A stretch of 64,000 bases of DNA from UBA4421 sp028228615. GTDB lineage: Bacteria > Pseudomonadota > Gammaproteobacteria > Pseudomonadales > Azotimanducaceae. Shown here in pieces: positions 39,421 to 48,867 of this stretch. The stretch is taken from assembly GCA_028228615.1 (NCBI GenBank), contig JAOJBS010000002.1, forward strand, positions 96,588 to 160,587. Direction: 5' to 3'. Positions within the stretch are counted from its first letter, which is position 1. Each line of letters starts with the position of its first letter. The position numbers and the translations under genes are program-made. The notes under the pieces were generated by a model. It saw only the letters and a list, made by a program, of their open reading frames with translations, did no database searches and was not told the origin of the DNA.

Positions 39421-41343
39421 TTAGGGTGCTTTCTTCGTTTCAATCCAAGAGTCGATTTTGCGCTCTAGCAACGACAGTGGCAGCGCGCCGCCGCCAAGAA
39501 TAGCGTCGTGGAACTCGCCAATATTAAACTTATCACCCAACGCCGCAGTTGCTTTGCGGCGCAGTTCTTGGATCTTCAGCATGCCAATCTTGTAGGCAGT
39601 GGCTTGCCCCGGCATCACAATATAGCGCTGAATTTCTGAGGTCACGCTTTCTATCGGTTCGGGTGAGTTAGCACTGAAGTAATCTATAGCTTCCTGCTCT
39701 GTCCATCCCTTGGCGTGTAAGCCGGTGTCTACCACAAGGCGAATAGCGCGCCATGACTCTGCTGTTAAACGACCGAAATCTTGATAGGGGTCTTTATAGG
39801 TGCCCGGAATTTCCTTGGCCAACCATTCCGAATACAGCCCCCAACCTTCAGTATAAGCGGTGAAGTTGGCTTGGGTGCGAAACACCGGAATGTCAGTTAA
39901 CTCTTGGGCAATGGATAATTGCATGTGGTGGCCGGGCAGGCCTTCATGATAGGCAATCACTTCCAATTGGTTTTTTGGCATGGCGGTCATGTCAGACAAG
40001 TGCGCGTAGTAAATGCCAGGGCGTGAGCCGTCTGGTGTGCCAGGATAGTAATGTTGCGCCGCGCCATCCTGTTCGCGAAAAGGCTCTACCCGCTTAACCA
40101 ATAGGTCGGCTTTAGGCGTTAAGCCAAAAACTTCTGGCAGTTTCGACTTAATGTTTTCGATGGCAGCTGTTGCATCATCTATATAGGCTTTTCTGCCCTC
40201 GTCGGTGTCTGGGTAGTAGTTCCACTGCGCGTCTCGTACATGGTTAAAGAATGCCGCAAGATCGCCGTCAAAGTTCACTTGTTTGATAATGTCCATCATT
40301 TCAGCGCGAAGACGTTTCACTTCGCTAAGGCCGATCTCATGAATTTCATCGGCAGTTAACTCAGTTGTAGTTTGTGTGCCAAGTCGGTGTTTGTAATACG
40401 CAGCGCCATTACCCTGACTGCCAATACCTGTAGAAATTTTCGGTGCTTTATCTTTTTCGGTCTCCGCCCAGCTAATAATGTTGTTGTAGGCTGGTTGTAG
40501 CTGATTCACTAAGGCACTTCTAGCATCCGTCAAAAGGCGTTCCGCGGTTTCAGCATCTATCAGTTCTTGTTCTTGCAGCTTTGCCACTTCGGTTTTTATG
40601 TCGCCCCACAAGTCGCTGTCTTTGCCGGCAACGGTCTCAAAAGGCTGGCCTGTAATGATGGCTTTGGTTTGCTCAATTACGCCATCTAGTGCAAATCCGG
40701 GCGTGACCACGCCTTTGTCAGATGAAATCTGTGCATTTGCCAAGGCCTCCTGCATGCGCGGACCCACGGATTTAATGCGTGAAATATACGCCTGCATATC
40801 CGCTAGAGAGTCAACGCTGTGAAAGTTAATAAGAAATGTTGGTACAAAACTTTGCACGCCGTTCATCTGGTCGAAGGTTAGACCGTTGTGGAAAAATTCA
40901 GCGGAATCGACCATTTGCTGTGCTTGGAATTTCCAGAGGTCGTAAGAAAGTTTTTCATCATCACCCAGGCTTGCGTAGTCAAATTGCGCCTGCATTTCTT
41001 TGACTGATGCCTGTTTCCAATTCATCTGCTTGGCAAATGCCTCATAGGTGAATTCGTCAATTTCATCGTTGCGCTCTTTGCGCCCAAGAAAAGTCATTTG
41101 TATGGGCGAGAACTGCAATTCTTCCTCGTATTTTTCATCTAACCATTGGGTCAGCGATTGCGTGCTGGCGCTAGGTGTTTGTGTTTGAGCTGGGCTGTTG
41201 GTAGATGCGGACTCTGGACTACAAGCGCTTAAAACAAAGGCAAGGCTGAAAGCGATTAAAGCCTTTGCGTAGGCGCCCAAGGAATAGGCGGTAATATTTT
41301 CGCGCGGTGTATCACCTGCAAAAGCGACGTTGTGCGTGTTCAT
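39421..41343 (-). CDS. DUF885 family lipoprotein (peptidase-like)
   Basis: A 640-residue exported lipoprotein (signal ends F-V-L-S-A-C). The DUF885 core shows Y-H-E-G-L-P-G-H-H-M-Q, the family version of a zinc HExxH-like motif, then W-G-L-Y and A-T-A-Y-K-I-G. DUF885 proteins look like gluzincin peptidases. The start at 41343 gives the lipoprotein signal directly, whereas the longer frame to 41427 has a poor N-terminus. Confidence 0.8.
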   Translation of the reverse strand: MNTHNVAFAGDTPRENITAYSLGAYAKALIAFSLAFVLSACSPESASTNSPAQTQTPSASTQSLTQWLDEKYEEELQFSPIQMTFLGRKERNDEIDEFTYEAFAKQMNWKQASVKEMQAQFDYASLGDDEKLSYDLWKFQAQQMVDSAEFFHNGLTFDQMNGVQSFVPTFLINFHSVDSLADMQAYISRIKSVGPRMQEALANAQISSDKGVVTPGFALDGVIEQTKAIITGQPFETVAGKDSDLWGDIKTEVAKLQEQELIDAETAERLLTDARSALVNQLQPAYNNIISWAETEKDKAPKISTGIGSQGNGAAYYKHRLGTQTTTELTADEIHEIGLSEVKRLRAEMMDIIKQVNFDGDLAAFFNHVRDAQWNYYPDTDEGRKAYIDDATAAIENIKSKLPEVFGLTPKADLLVKRVEPFREQDGAAQHYYPGTPDGSRPGIYYAHLSDMTAMPKNQLEVIAYHEGLPGHHMQLSIAQELTDIPVFRTQANFTAYTEGWGLYSEWLAKEIPGTYKDPYQDFGRLTAESWRAIRLVVDTGLHAKGWTEQEAIDYFSANSPEPIESVTSEIQRYIVMPGQATAYKIGMLKIQELRRKATAALGDKFNIGEFHDAILGGGALPLSLLERKIDSWIETKKAP

Positions 41344-41772
41344 AGTGTAATCTCTAGGCTGTTGATTGATAACAAAACTGAATAAGTATAGGGCCAACGA
41401 GAGACGGTTGGTAATTGTAAAATCCAAGCGCTGGAACTTTTGTAACTGCTAGTTCAGCGGACAGTACATTAGGCGCTCTGCATCAAACAATATCCGGTAA
41501 AGGCGCAAATAAACCAGCCCAAAGTAGACAGCAGGTGGTATTTTGCGGAGCTTCGGTACCTGTGAATACGAACGGCTGAGGCAGTCAACAGAGAACAGCT
41601 AAACCATTAGAAAATTCAAGCAGAAAAGTCTTCTGAAAAGCCTTTAAGATAAGGTTGGCAAATCAAGCCGGTGCGGCAAGGCGGTTGCTCGGGGTGCGGT
41701 CACACCGACAGCATGTATGTGCTTCGCATTAGTTAACCCAAAAAGAATTAGATGAATCCATGATGTCAAAAG
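41344..41772. other. Intergenic region
   Basis: A 429-bp divergent spacer between the DUF885 gene (minus) and the CoA transferase gene (plus). No hairpin with T-run, repeat or ORF was recognised. A region near 41668-41710 is G+C-rich but does not fold convincingly by eye. Confidence 0.4.
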
Positions 41773-42897
41773 ATGAAACCCCAAAAAAATAAAACGACCC
41801 AAGGCGGCGAGCAACACTCAAAGCAGGGTCCATTGCATGGCCTGCGCATTTTAGATTTGTCCTCGGTGGTGTCTGGGCCTATGGCCGCTGTTGTATTGGC
41901 TGATCAAGGCGCTGACGTGATTAAAGTCGAGCCACCGGGTTGGGGCGATGGCATCAGGGGCTTGGGCGCATCGCGCAACGGTTTAAGCGCCATTTATTCC
42001 ATGATTAATCGTAATAAGCGCTCCATCGCCATTAACTTAAAGCATCCCGAAGGCCAGGCATTGGTCCGCCAGTTGGTAGAAGACGCAGATGTGCTGTTGC
42101 AAAATTACCGCCCCGGCAAAATGCAAAAACTCGGCTTGGACTACGCAACCCTAAAGGCCATTAATCCGCAGTTGGTGTACGCCTCCATTAATGGCATGGG
42201 CGAGGTGGGTCCTTACGCGGAACACAAAACCTACGACTATGTGATTCAGGCATTGAGTGGTGTGCTAGATGTGCAAGCTGGCGGTGTGAATGCGGCTGAA
42301 GGTCAGCCGCTGCAAATGGTCCGAACCATTCTGTACGATAAAATAACGGCGCTGACCGCTGCCCAAGGTATCACTGCAGCGCTGTTGGCTCGAGAGCGCG
42401 GTGCAGGCGGGCAGCATGTGCAGTTGTCCATGTTAGACACGGCAGTTTATTTTAACTGGCCTGACTTAATGTGGAACTACAGCTTCAAGGGCCAGGGCGC
42501 CCAGCTCGCTGGCGATTTGGCAGATGTTTGTGAAGTCAGCGCAACCTCAGATGGGGCCATTGTGTCTAGCTATTTGGGGGTGGACACCCGTCAGTATGAA
42601 ACAGAGCAGTTGGTGGATTTGTTGCTAGAAAACGAGATTCCAGTGGGGCGGGTGAATCGAAGAGAAGATTTGCTCAATGACCCTCAAGTTCAGGCGACGG
42701 GTATTCTCCAAGCGGTAGACCACCCCCGGGGCGGTGAAATGGTGCAGCCAAGAGCTGCCGTTAGATTTAGTGAAACCCAGCATACAAACAACACGCCTTC
42801 GGCAGACCTGGGTGAACATACGGTCGAGATTCTCAGCGACTTGGGACTTACTTTTGCGCAAATGCAGGATCTGGTTAGGCAGGGGGTCATTGCTTAG
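41773..42897 (+). CDS. CaiB/BaiF (family III) CoA transferase, shortened small domain
   Basis: A 374-residue family III CoA transferase, which moves CoA between acids. The N-terminal L-R-I-L-D-L-S-S-V-V-S-G-P, A-D-V-I-K-V-E-P-P and N-R-N-K-R-S-I motifs and the L-S-M-L-D-T-A segment (with the expected catalytic aspartate elsewhere in the fold) are present. The region after S-D-G-A-I-V lacks about 30 residues usually found between the two halves of the small domain, so the protein is shorter than family members of about 390-410 residues. It may be an in-frame deletion or a divergent subgroup. The C-terminus ends normally. Confidence 0.8.
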   Translation: MKPQKNKTTQGGEQHSKQGPLHGLRILDLSSVVSGPMAAVVLADQGADVIKVEPPGWGDGIRGLGASRNGLSAIYSMINRNKRSIAINLKHPEGQALVRQLVEDADVLLQNYRPGKMQKLGLDYATLKAINPQLVYASINGMGEVGPYAEHKTYDYVIQALSGVLDVQAGGVNAAEGQPLQMVRTILYDKITALTAAQGITAALLARERGAGGQHVQLSMLDTAVYFNWPDLMWNYSFKGQGAQLAGDLADVCEVSATSDGAIVSSYLGVDTRQYETEQLVDLLLENEIPVGRVNRREDLLNDPQVQATGILQAVDHPRGGEMVQPRAAVRFSETQHTNNTPSADLGEHTVEILSDLGLTFAQMQDLVRQGVIA

Positions 42898-43103
42898 AGC
42901 TTAGAGCTCGCCACTGAGCAGGCGCGTTCGTCAGCTAAATTCCACCCTCTACCTTTACACTTGTTCCGAGCCGCGATCATTGCGCGTGTAGTTGCTTGTG
43001 TGGAAATGCTGCGGATGACTAACTTGGATGAAGGTTGGATCATTGTGCTGGCTATGGATATAGTCCAATGGTCTGCAACTGTCTTAATTTGGGAGATAAA
43101 AGT

Positions 43104-43553
43104 ATGGGCATCGACCCACTATATTATTGGATAGGTATTGGTTTCGCCTTAATCATTGCCGAAGTCACTATGGGTAATTTCATTTTATTTTTCCTAGGCG
43201 TGGCGTCGATCTGTGTCGGTGGCGCATTGTGGGTAGGTATGCCCGCTGACGGTGGTATGCCTTACATTCTTTTCGCAGCATTGGCTGTGTTTTTCCTCTT
43301 GGTAGTGCGTTCGCGTATGCCCGCGTTCACCGTGGGCGATGTGGCTCAGTCAACAGCGGATGAAGACTTTGTTGGCTATGAGGTGACAATAGAAACAGGG
43401 TTCGATGAAGCATCTCCTGGTCGCGGTAGAGTCAACTATCGGGGCGCAAGCTGGGATGCGCGCAGCGCGCAAGATCATTTTGCTACGGGTGCTTTAACTA
43501 CAATTATTGATCGTAACGGCAGCAACCTTGTTGTCGGCGACAAGGAGCTTTAA
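43104..43553 (+). CDS. NfeD-family membrane protein
   Basis: A 149-residue protein with an N-terminal hydrophobic region of two to three helices (residues about 6-65) and a C-terminal OB-fold domain containing G-R-G-R-V-N-Y-R-G-A-S-W-D-A-R and N-L-V-V-G-D-K. NfeD proteins form complexes with SPFH proteins. The start at 43104 is preceded by GGAGAT. The stop is followed immediately by the ATG of the SPFH gene, so they form a two-gene operon. Confidence 0.9.
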   Translation: MGIDPLYYWIGIGFALIIAEVTMGNFILFFLGVASICVGGALWVGMPADGGMPYILFAALAVFFLLVVRSRMPAFTVGDVAQSTADEDFVGYEVTIETGFDEASPGRGRVNYRGASWDARSAQDHFATGALTTIIDRNGSNLVVGDKEL

Positions 43554-44513
43554 ATGGATTTAAGCCTATTTTTTGGCGGCGCAGTGGCCCTATTGGTCAT
43601 TGTTGTATTACTCAAAACGGCCCGAGTTGTGCCTCAGCGTGAACAGTTTGTCATTGAACGTTTAGGTAAGTATTCCAAGACACTGGACGCAGGTTTTCAC
43701 CTTTTGGTGCCCTTCGTTGATGTGGTCGCGTACAAGCACACACTGAAGGAACAAACCTTAGATGTGCCGTCCCAGAGCTGTATCACCAAAGACAATATCT
43801 CTGTAGAAATTGACGGTGTGATTTACATGCAGGTGAATGACGCAAGAGCGGCCAGTTATGGCATTGAAAACTACGTGTTTGCAACCTCCCAGCTTGCGCA
43901 AACCACGCTGCGCTCAGAAATTGGTAAGATCGAATTAGACCGCACCTTTGAAGAACGAGTGACCATTAACTCACAGGTGGTTGAAGCCGTTGACCGCGCC
44001 GCAGAACCTTGGGGTGTGAAAATTTTACGCTACGAGATTAAGGACATTGTGCCGCCAGCGTCGGTGAAAGATGCGTTAGAAAAACAAATGCGCGCAGAAC
44101 GAGAGCGTCGCGCCGTAGTAGCCACGTCAGAGGGTGAGCGCCAGTCTCGGATTAATGTGTCTGAAGGTGATCGTCAAGAGGCGATTAACCTGTCTGAAGC
44201 AGAAAAATTGCGCCAGATAAATGAAGCAGAAGGCCGGGCCGAAGAAATTAAGCTAATTGCCCAAGCAACCGCCCACGGTCTGCGTGAAGTTGCCAGCGCG
44301 CTTTCAGAGCCCGGTGGCCGCGAAGCGGTAAATCTGCGCGTGGCAGAGCAGTGGGTAAAAGAGTTTGGTAAGTTGGCGCAAACCAACAACACTATGATTG
44401 TGCCCGCGCAATTGGGCGATGTAGCCACAATGGTTTCAACAGTTATGGGCACCATGGGTAATATCTCTGGAGACAGATCCAAAGATAAAAGCGGCGACCA
44501 GAATTACGATTAA
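43554..44513 (+). CDS. SPFH/stomatin-family protein (QmcA-like)
   Basis: A 319-residue membrane protein. One N-terminal transmembrane helix precedes the SPFH domain with R-E-Q-F-V-I-E-R-L-G-K-Y and I-D-G-V-I-Y-M-Q-V. A coiled-coil then carries R-E-R-R-A-V-V-A-T-S-E-G-E-R and A-E-G-R-A-E-E-I. SPFH proteins build membrane rings and interact with proteases such as FtsH. Pairing with an NfeD protein is the usual arrangement. GGAG lies 6 bp before the ATG. Confidence 0.9.
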   Translation: MDLSLFFGGAVALLVIVVLLKTARVVPQREQFVIERLGKYSKTLDAGFHLLVPFVDVVAYKHTLKEQTLDVPSQSCITKDNISVEIDGVIYMQVNDARAASYGIENYVFATSQLAQTTLRSEIGKIELDRTFEERVTINSQVVEAVDRAAEPWGVKILRYEIKDIVPPASVKDALEKQMRAERERRAVVATSEGERQSRINVSEGDRQEAINLSEAEKLRQINEAEGRAEEIKLIAQATAHGLREVASALSEPGGREAVNLRVAEQWVKEFGKLAQTNNTMIVPAQLGDVATMVSTVMGTMGNISGDRSKDKSGDQNYD

Positions 44514-45234
44514 GGGCTGGATTTGAGCTAGTGCGGAGCCGTGGTTTTTGATTATGGTTCTTCTTCTTCGCCAAGTTGGTCAAGTTGCCCAAGCGCCCAA
44601 GTTGGCTAGGTTATCCAAAATGTCTAGTATGAATACAGAACTGTCCAGGATTGCCTCCTAGAGAGGGGGGGGGGGCTTAGTCGGCCCACCCAGCTACTTA
44701 GCTCATTCTTCTGTGCGTGAGTGCGGCTTATTTGGTGGCTGAGGTTGGTTTCGATAACTCAGAAAAGCTCTGAATAGTATTTCATTGTTCCACTATTGTT
44801 CCACTATCACCTATTTCAATATGCTCCTCGTGCCCAGATTGCGGAAAATCCTCCGCTAAGTAACAACAGTTTAGCTACCTGTAGTACCAAATATACCGCT
44901 GGTCTAAAATGGTTCCTTTTAGGTATTGTGTTAATAGGCGAGTAGGCGTTAGATGGCAGGGTTGCAAACATTTCGGGAAGGGGGTGTTTGTTAAGAAAGG
45001 GGTGTCCTATCCACACGTGTCCACGGCCTTAACCCTCAGTAATTCGCCTGATTTTTTCGATTTCTCTGTTTTGCCCACTTACTTTCTGTGAGCTGCTTCG
45101 CATTTTCGGAAAATACTCTGCTTTTTAAGCGCTTGTTTCGGCGGCTATTGTCCCAATTTTTTCATTTGTCCACGCCTAGTCGTGGACGGTGCACCTCCTA
45201 AGTTTTTGAATTTCTTTCTCTGATCAATTTGTTT
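44514..45234. other. Gene-poor stretch beside the transposase remnant
   Basis: No gene is supported in these 721 bp. It holds a run of eleven G residues (44665-44675), an 11-bp tandem duplication (44784-44805) and a perfect 7-bp hairpin GTCCACG/CGTGGAC near 45168-45188. A related GTGTCCACG lies near 45017. The stretch may include the right flank or end of the degraded insertion element. Confidence 0.4.
44784..44805. repeat. 11-bp tandem duplication (x2)
   Basis: ATTGTTCCACT occurs exactly twice with an 11-bp period (44784-44794 and 44795-44805) in the gene-poor stretch. Confidence 0.75.
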
Positions 45235-46052
45235 TTACGGTGGCATATATATGCCTTCCAACACACCATCCCATTCACTCACATGCCAACCTTTGCCTCT
45301 TTGGTTGGGTCCTTTGCCATGCCATGCTTCTGCTGGCGTACCTCCATTCAGGTGTGTTGTTTTAACGTGCCAAAGAATCTTTCAATTCTTCCATTTTGCC
45401 AAGGGCAGGCCACTTCTGTGGTTTGGTGCTTTATACCTAAAAACCATAAATCGAAGCGGAACAGTTTGGAGGTAAAACACGCTTCATTGTCTGTGCGTAG
45501 AGATTTAGGTTGACCATATTGTTCTATGAGGTTCAGTAATGCGCGCAACAGTACAATGCTGGTTTTACGCCGCACAGACATTAAGCCGATACACGCTCTG
45601 GTGCCTGCATCGATACAACCGGATACTTTATGGGGCTGCTTATCTTTGTCATTGATCGGGGTTAAATCCATTTGGCAGAGTTTGTATCTGGCGATGCGAG
45701 CAGGAGGGCTGGCCTTAATACGTTTGCGCTCGAACAACACTTCATGTTTGTAGCGAGACAGTGTTTTATAAACCCAAGACTTGCTGACGGTCATACCTTT
45801 GGAGTTGGCGTATAGCCGGTTAAAAACGAAAGCCAACTTGTGTCCGCTGTAAGTGGGGTAAAGGGCAGCGAGCCTAATAATTTCAGTAATGACCCATTGG
45901 GGTTTAGGGAGATATTTGGTGCCGTACTTTTTTTGCGCTAGCTCGTCTTTGCAACGTCTGCGGATATAAGTAAGTGGCTTTTGGAAAGAGATTAACCAAC
46001 AGTATGTGATTGTGGTGAAAATCATCACGCAAATTAGGAGACTCAAAAACAT
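45235..46052 (-). pseudogene. DDE (IS481-like) transposase with internal deletion and frameshift
   Basis: The first 234 codons read as a DDE/rve-type transposase. After an N-terminal hydrophobic stretch comes a helical DNA-binding part, then Q-M-D-L-T-P-I (first Asp), L-R-T-D-N-E (second Asp) and R-I-E-R-F-F-G-T-L-K (Glu). It then stops abruptly at 45348. In another frame right after that point lies H-L-N-G-G-T-P-A-E-A-W-H-G-K, the usual C-terminal motif of these enzymes, which continues to a TAA at 45235-45237. About 50 codons expected between the two blocks are missing, so a deletion has removed them and shifted the frame. The element is probably inactive. Terminal inverted repeats were not found. 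Confidence 0.75.
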
Positions 46053-46280
46053 AATGACCTGACGTTTTTTATCGGTGAAAATCTATAACTATCAGTTTTT
46101 TATTTAGTTTTTACAGAGTTTACGATGAGCCGCATTATGCAGCCGTTGGTCGGTCTGGTCAGTTTGTGAAGTTTAGGTTTTATAAAGTGTTGGTATGTGT
46201 GTTTTGCAACTCATCACCCAAACCGATGCTAAAAGCCAGACCACGTGCATGGCTTATGAAAAGCCGCGTGGTATTTGGGG

Positions 46281-46556
46281 CTAGCGATTTGCTTTGTTGT
46301 GGGTGCTTGACTGATGTCGCAAAACACTCTTGTCACGCAGGGCGTTGTGTTTGGTTTTGCGGCCAGTGACGCGTTCGCGCCAGCGCTTAAAGGAGCGGGC
46401 GGTGATATTGCCGCGCATGATCTTTATGACGTTATCTTCAGGTACTTGAAACTGCGCCTCTATTGCTTCAAATGGCGTGCGGTCTTCCCAGGCCATTTCT
46501 ATGATCCGGCTAATCTCACCTTCGGTTAAATCGGTTGCTGTTTTAGTGGTTCGCAT
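46281..46556 (-). CDS. DUF2805 (TIGR03643) family protein
   Basis: A 91-residue protein with the family pattern L-T-E-G-E-I-S-R-I-I-E-M-A-W-E-D-R-T-P-F-E-A-I, then P-E-D-N-V-I-K-I-M-R and a basic R-W-R-E-R-V-T-G-R-K-T-K-H segment. A helix-turn-helix-like fold is likely, and the family is often near photolyase/cryptochrome genes, but none is seen here. The ATG at 46556 is preferred to the TTG at 46580. The gene lies just behind the transposase remnant. Confidence 0.8.
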   Translation of the reverse strand: MRTTKTATDLTEGEISRIIEMAWEDRTPFEAIEAQFQVPEDNVIKIMRGNITARSFKRWRERVTGRKTKHNALRDKSVLRHQSSTHNKANR

Positions 46557-46709
46557 TTTGCGTATCGTGTACCGGGTCAATGTCTAATAAATGGTTCAGT
46601 AAACAGCTTGGCAAATGGTCAATTTTCTCGTCACCTAGGTTTGTTTGCGCTGTTAAGGTGAGTCTATGCAATTGCTGGCAACGGGGCCGCAATAACAGAG
46701 ACCAAAATT

Positions 46710-47033
46710 ATGGACATACCTTATACCGCCAATACGGCCACTGGCGACCAATTTGATATTCTTTTTCCGCTGCACGAACAAACCGAAGACCCGGTAAAAG
46801 TGCATCAGCTGTTAACGGCCATTCTGCATACGGTAGACGAGCAGATTAAAGTTTTGGGCGCGACGAGTAATGGCGATGTTTTACAGGCAGCAGCCATGGC
46901 GTTGTCCGTTAGAGCGCGCATTATCAACGCACCCGCGCAGACGTTAGAGACCATTGTGAACGACCTTGTAAAAAGTAATTTGCAGGCGTGTATGTACGCC
47001 CAACGCAAGAGCCCCACCGCCGGACATGGCTAG
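46710..47033 (+). CDS. Hypothetical protein
   Basis: A 107-residue soluble, mostly helical protein without a recognised family. It has no transmembrane segment or signal. Segments such as H-Q-L-L-T-A-I-L-H-T-V-D-E-Q-I and L-E-T-I-V-N-D-L-V-K suggest amphipathic helices. The reading frame is open, starts with ATG and ends before the convergent DUF3429 gene, but the ribosome binding site is weak. Confidence 0.5.
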   Translation: MDIPYTANTATGDQFDILFPLHEQTEDPVKVHQLLTAILHTVDEQIKVLGATSNGDVLQAAAMALSVRARIINAPAQTLETIVNDLVKSNLQACMYAQRKSPTAGHG

Positions 47034-47054
47034 CGTTGGTCGCCGCGCCTGGGG

Positions 47055-47558
47055 CTAGATGAGGTGATTAAAGTGCTGGGCACTGATGGCGAGCAAGCCA
47101 AGGCTCAGGCATACGGTTAAGTTAATCCTTAGCGGTATATACCAAGCGGGCCTCTGGTTTTTGTCTGTGTCGGTGAGTTCGAAAAATAGCAGTGCATTAA
47201 GACCTGCAACAATGAACCAACTGGCTTGTGCGGCGGGTAGCTGTAGGGCCAGTACGGTCCATAGCGAGGGCGCAATGCTCACCAGCAGTCTTTTGCTTAT
47301 GCGTACCTGCGCCTGTGGGCTGATGCTTAAGCCCCATTGAATGCCGCCTAAAAATGAAAATATGGTGCCGGCGTAAAGGTTGGCCAACAAACTGAGCTTA
47401 GTTAGGTATTGTGGCCAGACTAGGGCGCCTAAGAATATGGCGGCAATGGGCAGTAAACCACTGAAGCCGAGCAGTTGGGCGGTGATGGTCGACGCTCTTT
47501 GCGCAGCGGCCTCTGTTGAGTCTAAATTATGCGGCTGGGTTTCATTGGGTGGTGTCAT
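47055..47558 (-). CDS. DUF3429 membrane protein
   Basis: A 167-residue inner-membrane protein with about five hydrophobic helices. The pattern L-L-G-F-S-G-L-L-P, then Y-A-G-T-I-F-S-F-L-G-G-I-Q-W-G-L, is typical of DUF3429. No function is known. The start at 47558 lies 18 bp after the lptF stop. A longer frame overlapping lptF is rejected. It likely shares a transcript with lptF. Confidence 0.8.
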   Translation of the reverse strand: MTPPNETQPHNLDSTEAAAQRASTITAQLLGFSGLLPIAAIFLGALVWPQYLTKLSLLANLYAGTIFSFLGGIQWGLSISPQAQVRISKRLLVSIAPSLWTVLALQLPAAQASWFIVAGLNALLFFELTDTDKNQRPAWYIPLRINLTVCLSLGLLAISAQHFNHLI

Positions 47559-47575
47559 TGGCGGTTCAAATTTCC

Positions 47576-48643
47576 TTACACTGCTGCGGGTCGGCCAATT
47601 TGTTTGATTAGACGAATGGCAATGGCGGCAAATATTAGGTGGACCAGCCAAAGGCCAAATATGCTGGGGATTTGTGCTTCTGTTATGGCCCAGCGGTTGG
47701 CGATGAGGGCGATGTAATAGCCCACTATCCAAAGCAGCCCTGGTGCAATTTGTGCGTAGGGGCCTTGGCGCGGTTTTACTGGGGCCACGCCAATGGCCAA
47801 ACCGCTGACGATAAGGAAAAACAGCGGCATGGCGATGCGCCAATGTAGTTCCGCTTGGTGCTCTGCGCTGTCCAGCAACGCAAGGGTTGGCGTTGCTTCT
47901 ACATCTGTGACGCGTTCAATGACTGTGTCTACATTCAGTGCAATGTGAAATTCTTCAAACGTCATCACTTCAAAATTTTGCGCGCCAGGCTGCCCTACGT
48001 AGCGTCTGCCGTTATACAGCGATAACAGTTGTTGGCCTTGTGCGTTGGGTGGGTCTTTACGGCCGCGTTCTGCCCACACCGTGACCTCTTCGCCGGTTGC
48101 CAGCGTGCGTTGCACAAATACATTGAGAATGGTTTGGTCATCGTCGGCTAGGCCCTCGCTGTAAATGACCCAGTCGTTTTTGTTGTCGCTGCGAAAAGTG
48201 CCAGGCTGTAGCGCTGCAAAGCCTGTTTGCGTGCGCAACTCATCCATACTTTCTTCTAAGGCAAATTGCGCGCTTGGGGCGATCCATAGGGAGAGCAAAC
48301 CAACGCCAAAGGTCAGAGCCAGAACGGGGCTAGACAACCATTTAAGTAGTGTGGCGGTAGACATGCCGCCGCTTTGTAGTATGACCATTTCTTGGGTTGA
48401 GTAGAGGCGTCCAAATGACAGCAAAATGGCCACATAAAAGGCGAACGGAATGACCAGTTGCAGAATGCCCGGCATGCGCAGCAATACAACGTAAAGCACC
48501 ATGTGACCAGGCAATTGGCCTATGGCGGCTTTCTCTAAAAAGTGAATTAGCTTGTCGCCCATAGCAATGCTGAAGATCACCGCCAGACTTATGGCGAAGA
48601 CCGTCAAAAGTTGTTTAGTAATGTAGCGAGCGGGTGTGTTCAA
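47576..48643 (-). CDS. lptF: LPS export permease LptF
   Basis: A 355-residue permease of the YjgP/YjgQ family. The N-terminal helices with Y-I-T-K-Q-L-L and M-G-D-K-L-I-H-F-L and the C-terminal helices with L-F-F-L-I-V-S-G-L-A frame a periplasmic beta-jellyroll (about residues 120-255) that contacts LPS on its way to the outer membrane. LptF works with LptG and the ATPase LptB. Normally lptF is followed by lptG. Here the next gene on the strand is DUF3429, and no lptG is within the window. Confidence 0.9.
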   Translation of the reverse strand: MNTPARYITKQLLTVFAISLAVIFSIAMGDKLIHFLEKAAIGQLPGHMVLYVVLLRMPGILQLVIPFAFYVAILLSFGRLYSTQEMVILQSGGMSTATLLKWLSSPVLALTFGVGLLSLWIAPSAQFALEESMDELRTQTGFAALQPGTFRSDNKNDWVIYSEGLADDDQTILNVFVQRTLATGEEVTVWAERGRKDPPNAQGQQLLSLYNGRRYVGQPGAQNFEVMTFEEFHIALNVDTVIERVTDVEATPTLALLDSAEHQAELHWRIAMPLFFLIVSGLAIGVAPVKPRQGPYAQIAPGLLWIVGYYIALIANRWAITEAQIPSIFGLWLVHLIFAAIAIRLIKQIGRPAAV

Positions 48644-48867
48644 GCGGCTTATTCGTTGGGCTAAAGATTAAGTGTGCACGCAAGTGTAGGCGGCGTCACC
48701 TCCAATAAACTGGCGCAATACAGTATCGGGCGTAAATGCTCTGTACGGCTTACTTGGCGCACATTCATCGGACCTTTGGTTTATACATCTATGGTGAACA
48801 AATTTGGGTATCTGTTGAGCCTAGTGCACAATATGTGTGCTTTTCTATTTATTGGAGTTCAGGGCAG

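Noticed and set aside
44665..44675. Run of eleven G residues as a functional signal
   Set aside because: A homopolymer in non-coding sequence with no gene to phase-vary nearby; it may even be an assembly artefact.
48644..48867. SAM riboswitch upstream of metY
   Set aside because: The leader shows no recognisable SAM-I or SAM-II pattern or attenuator by eye.
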